This document shows, in pieces, positions 21,671 to 27,611 of a stretch of 27,611 nucleotides of DNA. How positions within the stretch are numbered: position 1 is the first letter of the stretch; each line of letters starts with the position of its first letter. The stretch comes from an uncultured Clostridia bacterium (GTDB lineage: Bacteria > Bacillota > Clostridia > Lachnospirales > Lachnospiraceae): the NCBI GenBank assembly GCA_937895705.1, contig CALBKM010000003.1, positions 1 through 27,611 of the forward strand, in the 5' to 3' direction. Under the pieces are notes generated by a model. The model was not told where the DNA came from, did no database searches, and was given only the letters and a program-made list of their open reading frames with translations. Both the position numbers and the translations under genes were made by a program.

Positions 21671-23026
21671 CTACTCGTAATTTTCAAATCCGGTAATGGA
21701 AAACTGTTTCAGTCTTCCCTCGCCTACCAATTTAACACTACCCACTCCATCCAGCGCAATGAGATGATTATATTGTGTCGGTCCTTCCGTCCGCAAAAGA
21801 TTTCCTTCCGCATCGTACAATTCCAATACAACATCAGTGCCCACATCCAATACCATATCCCGGGTATCCTTTCCCTTGTACTCGCTCAGATACTCTCTTC
21901 CCTCATCGATTCGCACCAAAAGGTCCTTATACTGATATTCCGAACTCAACGTATACCATATTTCTCCGGCAGCACACATAGGGTAAACCCGAATTTCTTC
22001 GGCTTGACTCAAATCCACAATATGTCCCGTCTCAAACCGTTCCCTGTTGTTTTCCACCCAGGTATAAAAACCATCAAAAACATCCTCCCCGTAGGCCATC
22101 CGAAACGCCTTCATCTGTTCCTCGGTTGCCAGCATGTCATTTAATCCGGTGGTACTATTATAGGGATTTGCCTTCTCGTACTCATAAATCCATTTCGTAT
22201 AGTCTCCGTACACCTCGTCCAAATACCACATGAACCGGAATCCGATGGTATAATTCACGTTAGCTGCATATTCAAACGTATGATCCGCCCAATACTCCAT
22301 CGAATACTTGTACAATTCATCATAGTCATCAATACTGTAGTTTAAAAAGCTTTGATTCACATCGCCTACAATCGTCACAAGCTCCGGATGATTTTGTTCG
22401 ATATACTCCTGAACCTTATAAGTGGTATAAGTAGAAACTCCTTCCATCGCCCAGGTACAGTAGGACCACCGGGACTGGTTATATTGCAATGCGTGACTCG
22501 TTTCATGGGTCAAAGCAAATAAATCAACCAAATCACCGGAAGATATTACAACCCCTCCCGGATATGCGTATGCCGGTCCCATCTCGCTTTCCGTATCCGT
22601 TAACTTTTCTACTTCAACCGACAAACGTTCCGTACTGTACTTCGGATTTCCGGCAAATTTCATTCCGGAAACCTTTTCCATTGTCGCCGTTAAAACATCG
22701 ATATTCTCTACCAATCCCTCCGGAATGTAAACATTCGCCGGGATATGTAACTCCAGATGTTTTGTCTTTATCGTGGTTTGCCCCGTCGTAATACCGCCGT
22801 AAGCCAATTTCTTCAGTTCCGGCTCTTTCGGCTGCTCCGGCTGTTCCGTCGGCTGTGCCGGTATTTCCGTTACGCTGCCTCCCTGATTAGGCGTATCTGT
22901 CGGTGTCAACTGTGCCGTCACTCCGCCCTCTTGCGGCTTGTGGTCCGTTTTTGTTCCGCAAGCCGCGGTTCCAAGCATCAAAACCGCAAAAAATAAAACA
23001 ATACTTTTTTTCATATTTACTCTCAT
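21671..23026 (-). CDS. lipoprotein with gluzincin-type zinc metallopeptidase motif
   Basis: A 451-residue protein. Residues 1-23 are a lipoprotein signal (MKKSIVLFFAVLMLGTAAC, Cys 23). A Thr/Pro/Gln-rich linker runs to about residue 70. The catalytic HExxH motif is HETSH (His 174, Glu 175, His 178), followed by MEGVSTY, whose Glu 195 sits where a gluzincin zinc ligand is expected. The C-terminal part (about 330-451) looks like a beta-rich accessory domain (VVLELYDAEGNLLRTEGPTQ). It is probably an extracellular membrane-anchored peptidase; substrate unknown. GAGGGAGTGACCT precedes the ATG. It is the last gene of the GntR-ABC operon, 15 bases after the permease. Confidence 0.85.
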   Translation of the reverse strand: MRVNMKKSIVLFFAVLMLGTAACGTKTDHKPQEGGVTAQLTPTDTPNQGGSVTEIPAQPTEQPEQPKEPELKKLAYGGITTGQTTIKTKHLELHIPANVYIPEGLVENIDVLTATMEKVSGMKFAGNPKYSTERLSVEVEKLTDTESEMGPAYAYPGGVVISSGDLVDLFALTHETSHALQYNQSRWSYCTWAMEGVSTYTTYKVQEYIEQNHPELVTIVGDVNQSFLNYSIDDYDELYKYSMEYWADHTFEYAANVNYTIGFRFMWYLDEVYGDYTKWIYEYEKANPYNSTTGLNDMLATEEQMKAFRMAYGEDVFDGFYTWVENNRERFETGHIVDLSQAEEIRVYPMCAAGEIWYTLSSEYQYKDLLVRIDEGREYLSEYKGKDTRDMVLDVGTDVVLELYDAEGNLLRTEGPTQYNHLIALDGVGSVKLVGEGRLKQFSITGFENYE

Positions 23027-23041
23027 AGGTCACTCCCTCAA

Positions 23042-23719
23042 TTAAAATTCTTTCTTTTTCATCACCTTGTTTGCAATCAGGTAGGAGCAGAACAATATCA
23101 ACATTGCCAACACAAACAAGCCACCGAAAATAATACCGTTAATCACTGCTTCCGATTCGATTCCGCTAAGAAAATCCACCAGACTGTTAAGCAGATCAAC
23201 ATGTAATACATCGATTAATAATTTATAGCCCGCAATTCCCACAAATGCAACTCCGAACATCGCTCCCGTTACAATCATACGGCCTTTTTCCGCACCGAAC
23301 TTAAACTGTAACGGAATTGCCAACGCTAACATCAGACTCACCACCAGCAACATTCCCATAACACCGGAAAGAGTATCACTAAAACTGAACGTAACTTTTT
23401 TTACAACAGCTTCTACATATCCGATTCCCATTGCCAACACCGCCGGTATCAAAAGATTCAAAAACGCAAACGTATATTTCTCTTTCACATAAATCTTTCT
23501 GTTGGCCGGTAAGGAAAACAGAAACAACATTCCGCCATTCATTTCATCATAGTTGATGGTTGTCAGGGTAAGTGTGGAAAAAATCAACATAACATAATTT
23601 CCCGCAAAACCCACATCATCCGAGCCGAACGCCAAAAACACGGATAACAATAACACAATAATCAAAAACTTTTTCTGCTTTCCCAGCACCTTAAAATCCT
23701 TTATCAATAAACCTTTCAT
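23042..23719 (-). CDS. ABC-2 family transporter permease
   Basis: A 225-residue protein with about six membrane segments (FLIIVLLLSVFLAFG, FAFLNLLIPAVLAMGIGYVEA, GVMGMLLVVSLMLALAIPL, IIFGGLFVLAMLILFCSYLIA). The motif INYDEMNGGMLFLFSLPANRKIYVKEKY is typical of the permease partners of YtrB-like ATPases. Its ATG overlaps the ATPase stop (TAATG). Works with the ATPase as an exporter or a stress-response pump; cargo unknown. Confidence 0.88.
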   Translation of the reverse strand: MKGLLIKDFKVLGKQKKFLIIVLLLSVFLAFGSDDVGFAGNYVMLIFSTLTLTTINYDEMNGGMLFLFSLPANRKIYVKEKYTFAFLNLLIPAVLAMGIGYVEAVVKKVTFSFSDTLSGVMGMLLVVSLMLALAIPLQFKFGAEKGRMIVTGAMFGVAFVGIAGYKLLIDVLHVDLLNSLVDFLSGIESEAVINGIIFGGLFVLAMLILFCSYLIANKVMKKKEF

Positions 23720-24570
23720 TACTTTCTTCCTCCTTTACCCATCATCATAATGAGATCATCGATATTTCCCTTTTCAATGGCAATCTGCGGATAATTCTCC
23801 TGATAGAAATCCTTCCGGTTTGTCAAACAAAGACAACCGAACTTCTCCTTTTTCACCGCAAGGATGTATTCTTTGTCTAACTTGTCGTACTGCTCTTCGG
23901 TCACCTTCAATACACCATACTCGGAAAGTAGCACATCCGTTTCCTCGTGAAGCACGATTTTACCGTCGGCAATCATATAAACATCATCGCAAAGGCCTTC
24001 TAAATCCGTAGCGATATGGGAACTGATCAAAATTGCATTATCCTCATTATCCATATACTCCCGCAGCATATCCAGAAGTTCGGTCCGCATTACCACATCC
24101 AGCCCCGCCGTCGGCTCATCCAAAATCAACAGTTTTGCTTCGTGGGACATGGCCATAATAATCTTAAACTTCGCCTTCATACCGGTGGAAAACTCCTTCA
24201 TCGGCTTATCCATCGGGATATCATACTGCTTACATTTTGCAAGATACTCCTGCTCCGAGAAACGTTTGTACATGGCTTTTAAAACCGGTAACATATCCTT
24301 TGCCGTAAACAACTCGCAGGCATTGGCCTCCGCCAGTACTACACCCAACTGCTCTTTATCCTCCGGCGTAACCTCCGAAAGACTCTTACCGAACATCTCG
24401 ATATTGCCGCTGTCCGGATACACCAGACCCAACACCGACTTAAAAGTGGTACTCTTTCCGGCACCGTTTCTACCAATCAGGCCAGTCACCTGACCTCTCT
24501 TAACCTCAATGGAACAATCCAGTTCAAAGGAACCGTATGATTTTTTTACATTTTCAAGCTTTAATAACAT
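23719..24570 (-). CDS. ABC transporter ATP-binding protein (YtrB-like)
   Basis: A 283-residue ATPase. Walker A is GRNGAGKST, the signature is the short form FSTGMKAKF, Walker B is LLILDEPTAGLD and the switch His is in ISSHIATD. The C-terminal third is an extra domain (LKVTEEQYDKLDKEY...) common in YtrB-type ATPases. The start at 24570 was chosen because GGAGGGAAAAGAA precedes it; the open frame upstream overlaps the GntR gene. It begins 28 bases after the GntR stop and overlaps the permease start. Confidence 0.92.
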   Translation of the reverse strand: MLLKLENVKKSYGSFELDCSIEVKRGQVTGLIGRNGAGKSTTFKSVLGLVYPDSGNIEMFGKSLSEVTPEDKEQLGVVLAEANACELFTAKDMLPVLKAMYKRFSEQEYLAKCKQYDIPMDKPMKEFSTGMKAKFKIIMAMSHEAKLLILDEPTAGLDVVMRTELLDMLREYMDNEDNAILISSHIATDLEGLCDDVYMIADGKIVLHEETDVLLSEYGVLKVTEEQYDKLDKEYILAVKKEKFGCLCLTNRKDFYQENYPQIAIEKGNIDDLIMMMGKGGRK

Positions 24571-24598
24571 TTCTTTTCCCTCCAAATTAACCGTTAGC

Positions 24599-24976
24599 CT
24601 ACTCAAAATCTCCTAACACAACCAAAAACAACTCCTGCGTATCTTCTGTCGACATCCCGCATTCCCGCGCCTTCCGGATTCCCTGCTCAAAAAGCTTTTC
24701 CACTTCCTTTTGCTTTTCTTCCAGCGCAATGTTGGGATTCATATTTGCCACAAAACTGCCTTTTCCGTGGACGGTTACAATGTACCCCTCCTGTTCCATG
24801 GCATCGTACGCTTTCTTTACCGTAAGAGCGCTAATGCGCAAATCCTTGGACAGCGTCCTTACCGACGGAAGCATGGTGTCCGGCTTGAGCAGACCGGTCA
24901 TTATCTTCTCCTTCATCTGTGACACAATCTGCTCATAGATCGGTGTCATAGACGAATTGTTAATTATAATATTCAT
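24599..24976 (-). CDS. GntR-family regulator (YtrA subfamily)
   Basis: A 125-residue protein. Residues about 10-75 are the GntR winged helix-turn-helix (TPIYEQIVSQMKEKIMTG, then LPSVRTLSKDLRISALTVKKAY and the wing VHGKGSFVA). The short C-terminal helical tail, without a ligand-binding domain, marks the YtrA subfamily, whose members repress linked ABC transporter operons. It is the first gene of the operon. Nested inverted repeats over its promoter are probable binding sites, so autoregulation is expected. AGGAGG lies 10 bases before the ATG. Confidence 0.92.
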   Translation of the reverse strand: MNIIINNSSMTPIYEQIVSQMKEKIMTGLLKPDTMLPSVRTLSKDLRISALTVKKAYDAMEQEGYIVTVHGKGSFVANMNPNIALEEKQKEVEKLFEQGIRKARECGMSTEDTQELFLVVLGDFE

Positions 24977-24998
24977 AGGTGATCATCCTCCTGACATC

Positions 24999-25047
24999 AA
25001 ACAGTATATAACAGTTTAGAACTGTTGTCAAGTGTTATATGCTGTTT
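24999..25047. promoter_or_regulatory. nested inverted repeats, likely GntR operator
   Basis: Inner repeat: AACAGTT-TAG-AACTGTT (25010-25026), perfect 7-bp arms. Outer repeat: AAACAGTATATAAC (24999-25012) and GTTATATGCTGTTT (25034-25047), arms that match at 13 of 14 positions. The centres differ by 5 bases (25018 and 25023). Together they cover the -35, the spacer and the -10 of the operon promoter. Confidence 0.72.
25003..25031 (-). promoter_or_regulatory. promoter of the GntR-ABC-peptidase operon
   Basis: TTGACA (25026-25031) and TATACT (25003-25008) with a 17-base spacer on the minus strand. Confidence 0.88.
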
Positions 25048-25073
25048 ATTTGATTTTTTTTACCAATTACAAC

Positions 25074-25101
25074 AAATGCCGCCGATTTCTCGGCGGCATT
25101 T
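25074..25101 (-). terminator. intrinsic terminator after the beta-helix lipoprotein gene
   Basis: AAATGCCGCCGA pairs perfectly with TCGGCGGCATTT over 12 bp around a 4-base loop, followed by GTTGTAATT. It lies about 75 bases after the stop at 25176. Confidence 0.75.
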
Positions 25102-25175
25102 CTATTCATTCATTTGACAGCTTCAAGATTTCTCTCCCTCTTCTACTGATTACCGCAATACGCTTATCAAGTCTA

Positions 25176-26123
25176 CTACTTTATTTTAGATATTCTACCT
25201 CCGTTAATCGACGTTTCCGTTCCCGACTGGATTCCGTCTTCCCCTGCACTCAATTGCAGCACTCCGCCGTTAATCGTAACCTTGTTTTCCGCCTGAATAT
25301 CGTCGCCTTCACCGGTAAGGGTAAACACGCCGCCGTTTATTTCAATATTCCCCAAGGAAGCATCTACATCATTGCTGGCCTTAATTGCATCGGATTCGGA
25401 ACAAACCGTAAACACACCACCGTTAATTTGCAACAAATCTCTGCCGGTAATACCGTCATCCACCGCATCCACTTCAATTACACCACCGTTAATGTAAAGA
25501 GAATCCTTGCCCTTGATGGCATCGCCGTAATTGGCTGTCACCTTTAAAGTACCCTCTCCCGTAATGACTAAATCATGCTTCGCAAAAAACGTGGCATCCG
25601 GCTCGTCCTCATTCGGTTCAAACACATAGTCCGTACCGTCCGAGAACACATTCTCCGTGCCTTCTGCAAGCGTCACCGTTACCTTCGCTGCCTTCTTACA
25701 GAAAAACGGCGCGCTGCTCTCGTTATGTACCGTCACTCCCTTTAAAATCAGGTGTACTTCGCTTTCGTTGTCCACATTCACATAAATGTAACCGTTAGAC
25801 AAGGTACCGCTGATTTCATAGGTACCCGCTTCTTCGATTTTTAAACGGTCCGGTCTTACATCACAGCCGGTTCCGTTTACCGTAATTCCGGTATCACTCA
25901 AAACAACCGTAGCCTTCACCGTGCCGGTCTTGTCTCCGCTTTCTGCTGCATCACCGTTATCACCGGCAACGTCCTTGTTATCGGACACATTCTCTCCCAG
26001 ATTCTGCTCTCCCGCCACATTATCCTTCTGCGATTGCTTCTCATCCGGGGTCCCGCATGCGGCAACACAAAATACCAATACCGCCAATAAAAGTGTAACA
26101 CCTTTTCTCGTATACCTTCTCAT
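25176..26123 (-). CDS. lipoprotein with beta-helix carbohydrate-binding domain (Cthe_2159-like)
   Basis: A 315-residue protein. A lipoprotein signal ends at VAAC (about Cys 23), followed by a charged Asp/Asn/Gly-rich linker to about residue 70. From about residue 75 the sequence is a repeating right-handed beta-helix, with turns such as GDAIKGKDSLYINGGVIEVD, DDGITGRDLLQINGGVFTV and DDIQAENKVTINGGVLQLS. This is typical of the calcium- and polysaccharide-binding Cthe_2159 family. It stops soon after the last helix turn (SINGGRISKIK), with no C-terminal cap region, so it is on the short side for the family. AAGGAG precedes the ATG at 26123. Probably displayed on the cell surface to bind polysaccharide. 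Confidence 0.85.
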   Translation of the reverse strand: MRRYTRKGVTLLLAVLVFCVAACGTPDEKQSQKDNVAGEQNLGENVSDNKDVAGDNGDAAESGDKTGTVKATVVLSDTGITVNGTGCDVRPDRLKIEEAGTYEISGTLSNGYIYVNVDNESEVHLILKGVTVHNESSAPFFCKKAAKVTVTLAEGTENVFSDGTDYVFEPNEDEPDATFFAKHDLVITGEGTLKVTANYGDAIKGKDSLYINGGVIEVDAVDDGITGRDLLQINGGVFTVCSESDAIKASNDVDASLGNIEINGGVFTLTGEGDDIQAENKVTINGGVLQLSAGEDGIQSGTETSINGGRISKIK

Positions 26124-26211
26124 ATAGTTCTCCTTCCCGAATCCGAATATAAACTAAGTATATACTTTCTTTATGAATTTTCTATGACGAAATACACTTT
26201 CCCCTATATCA

Positions 26212-26520
26212 TTATCCGTTCATGATTCCTACATTTTCCTTAATATAAGCCATTTCCGGCTGCTCCGGATTGTAACATACCGTTGTCGTATGCCCTATGG
26301 CAATCTTTCCCATGCGGGGAGTCTTCTTCTGGCCGATTGGTAAAAAACCGATCTTAATGGCCTCGCTTTTCAGCTTAACGCTTTCCTTTACTGCATAACA
26401 CACACCGTCTACAACATATTCCACGGTAATCATGGTCGGCATCTCCATTCCTTTTCTTTCGGTTTTCACAATCGTGCCGACCACTTCCCCAGTACATTTT
26501 TCTCGTTTTCTCTTCCGCAT
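26212..26520 (-). CDS. small protein of unknown function
   Basis: A 102-residue protein, basic at the N-terminus (MRKRKREKCTGEVVGTIVK) and beta-rich after it (MITVEYVVDGVCYAVKESV, GHTTTVCYNPEQPEMAYI). The pattern of a short beta domain ending in a Tyr-Asn-Pro motif recalls the soluble part of DUF3592-like proteins, but no membrane segment is present. AAAGGAGAGACGGTT precedes the ATG. It begins 21 bases after the stop of the next gene upstream and is probably cotranscribed with it. I do not recognise a function. Confidence 0.7.
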   Translation of the reverse strand: MRKRKREKCTGEVVGTIVKTERKGMEMPTMITVEYVVDGVCYAVKESVKLKSEAIKIGFLPIGQKKTPRMGKIAIGHTTTVCYNPEQPEMAYIKENVGIMNG

Positions 26521-26541
26521 AACCGTCTCTCCTTTCGCAAC

Positions 26542-27006
26542 TTATCCAATCACTTGCATCTCTTTTGCCACAATCATATACACACCGGCATCCACGTTCT
26601 GGATATAGACACTGTAATCATCCACATTCCTCGTGAAATCTCCGTACAAATCCATCACATTCAGTAAATCCGCCGGTTCGTTTTCGTCATAATCGTAGTT
26701 GCCTTCCAAAAGATAGATTTCTTTTCTTCTTTCAAAAATATCTTTTACCGTTTTCTCAATGAATCCCTTATCCTCTATCTGATACAGCCCCATAACTTCC
26801 GCACCGATCATATTATCAAAATAATTAACTCGGAAATCAACCGCCGCAACGCCGTTAAAAACAAGCTTAACTAACTTATCCGTTTTCAATGATTCCTCAT
26901 ACATTTTACATGAAACAGTCACCTTGGTAGACAAATTTTTCGGTCTCAGGCTGATGTTAGGTATTCTGGCATCAAAATTCGGCAGTACTAATTTCGCTTT
27001 TTTCAT
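26542..27006 (-). CDS. protein of unknown function
   Basis: A 154-residue soluble protein with mixed alpha/beta composition, many acidic residues in the second half (NYDYDENEPADLLNVMDLYGDF) and no signal, membrane segment or catalytic motif that I recognise. GGAGG lies 11 bases before the ATG. Its size, acidity and pairing with another small unknown gene would fit an immunity or accessory protein, but nothing in the window shows this. Confidence 0.65.
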   Translation of the reverse strand: MKKAKLVLPNFDARIPNISLRPKNLSTKVTVSCKMYEESLKTDKLVKLVFNGVAAVDFRVNYFDNMIGAEVMGLYQIEDKGFIEKTVKDIFERRKEIYLLEGNYDYDENEPADLLNVMDLYGDFTRNVDDYSVYIQNVDAGVYMIVAKEMQVIG

Positions 27007-27035
27007 ATATTACTCTTCCTCCGTTTAAATAAACA

Positions 27036-27069
27036 GGATGTTTACTTCACAACACCGATATAAACATCC
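27036..27069 (-). terminator. hairpin between the rhomboid gene and the 154-residue gene
   Basis: GGATGTTTA pairs perfectly with TAAACATCC over 9 bp with a 16-base loop. On the minus strand it is followed by TGTTTATTT, a poor T tract. It could end the rhomboid transcript or be a leader element of the 154-residue gene. The rest of 27007-27121 shows only the ribosome-binding site. Confidence 0.4.
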
Positions 27070-27121
27070 GATTGATTTGCAAATTCTTGTTCAACCACTA
27101 CAAGCAGCATTGAACATCTAA

Positions 27122-27611
27122 TTATTTCTTTGCACTTACAAAATAACATATTCCTCCAATAAGGAATCCCGCTATATGTGCAATAGTTGCCGTACTTGAA
27201 CTTAAATTCGGTAATATCAAATATAAACTCAACACTACAAATTTGAATATACTATACTTATCCTTTAATGTAATGATTCTGCTCAACAATAAATAACAAA
27301 TCACTCCATAGATTGCTCCGCTTGCACCAACTGCTCCATTTGTAGAAAACATATTAATTATGGAAGAACCTATTCCTGACGCCCCAAAAACAAGTGTCAA
27401 TCTGCCGCTTCCTTTCATTTCCTCCAGCATTGTTCCGGATATATATAATGCAAGTAGATTTACGAGTAAATGAGGAATACCTGCATGAATAAAGATGCAC
27501 GTTATGATTCTCCAATATTGAGGATGAATATCTGCCAGATTTACTAATCTTCCATACTCTGTTATCAATCCATAATCATTTCCATAAACAAGGTATTCCA
27601 ACGAAAACGGA
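27122..27611 (-). CDS. rhomboid-family intramembrane serine protease (5' end outside the window)
   Basis: At least 163 residues; the frame is open to the window edge, and no start with a ribosome-binding site is visible, so the N-terminus is missing. The rhomboid landmarks are present: HAGIPHLLVNLLALY (the HxxxN oxyanion region), VGASGAIYG (the GxSG catalytic Ser) and IAHIAGFLIG (the catalytic His). Several membrane segments surround them. It cuts membrane proteins within their transmembrane helices. Substrates are unknown. Confidence 0.9.
   Translation of the reverse strand, partial: PFSLEYLVYGNDYGLITEYGRLVNLADIHPQYWRIITCIFIHAGIPHLLVNLLALYISGTMLEEMKGSGRLTLVFGASGIGSSIINMFSTNGAVGASGAIYGVICYLLLSRIITLKDKYSIFKFVVLSLYLILPNLSSSTATIAHIAGFLIGGICYFVSAKK

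Overview
This window looks like a chromosomal segment of an anaerobic Firmicute, most likely a member of the Lachnospiraceae (Clostridia). The evidence is moderate G+C with strong AGGAGG ribosome-binding sites, sigma-A promoters of the TTGACA-N17-TATAAT type, a valine T-box leader, a c-di-GMP protein with tandem PAS-like C-terminal modules, Crp/Fnr plus 4Fe-4S ferredoxin genes, lipoproteins with Thr/Pro-rich linkers, and a YtrA-type GntR-ABC operon. No rRNA, tRNA, CRISPR array, insertion sequence or phage gene was seen. Nearly all genes lie on the minus strand; the exceptions are the EAL protein and the ferredoxin.

Layout. (1) 1-1863: the start of a gene leaving the window, a zinc-ribbon/TPR membrane protein, and a 47-residue gene before it. 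(2) 1900-5010: valS with a complete T-box leader (promoter, GUA specifier, UGGU antiterminator bulge, terminator). (3) 5086-7370: a GGDEF-EAL protein with a degenerate GGDEF site and an intact EAL site. (4) 7392-10467: a Crp/Fnr regulator followed by a transglutaminase-fold lipoprotein, divergent from a ferredoxin-like protein. One palindrome sits at -41.5 of the ferredoxin promoter and about +16 of the regulator promoter. (5) 10493-12705: a GNAT acetyltransferase and asnS. asnS has a leader encoding the peptide MKTYVIVAMNNNNNI followed by mutually exclusive RNA hairpins ending in a terminator, which points to ribosome-mediated attenuation sensing Asn-tRNA.

(6) 12762-21600: a nine-gene accessory locus in two tandem transcription units. 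The upstream unit encodes an ABC-2 transporter (ATPase and two permeases) and a SAM methyltransferase. It has a perfect-spacing promoter and a terminator-like hairpin inside its roughly 207-nt leader. The downstream unit has its own promoter and encodes a GT1/MGT-type glycosyltransferase, an OleD-like NAD(P)-dependent dehydrogenase, a metallo-beta-lactamase-fold hydrolase, a PaaK/F390-synthetase-like adenylate-forming enzyme and a KASIII-type ketosynthase. The genes overlap or nearly touch. Together they look like a pathway that makes, glycosylates, perhaps methylates and exports a fatty-acyl or ketide-derived small molecule. This is the best candidate in the window for an undescribed system.

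(7) 21671-25047: a GntR-ABC ATPase-ABC permease-lipoprotein metallopeptidase operon under nested inverted repeats. (8) 25074-27611: a beta-helix lipoprotein of the Cthe_2159 type, two small unknown proteins and a rhomboid protease cut by the window end.
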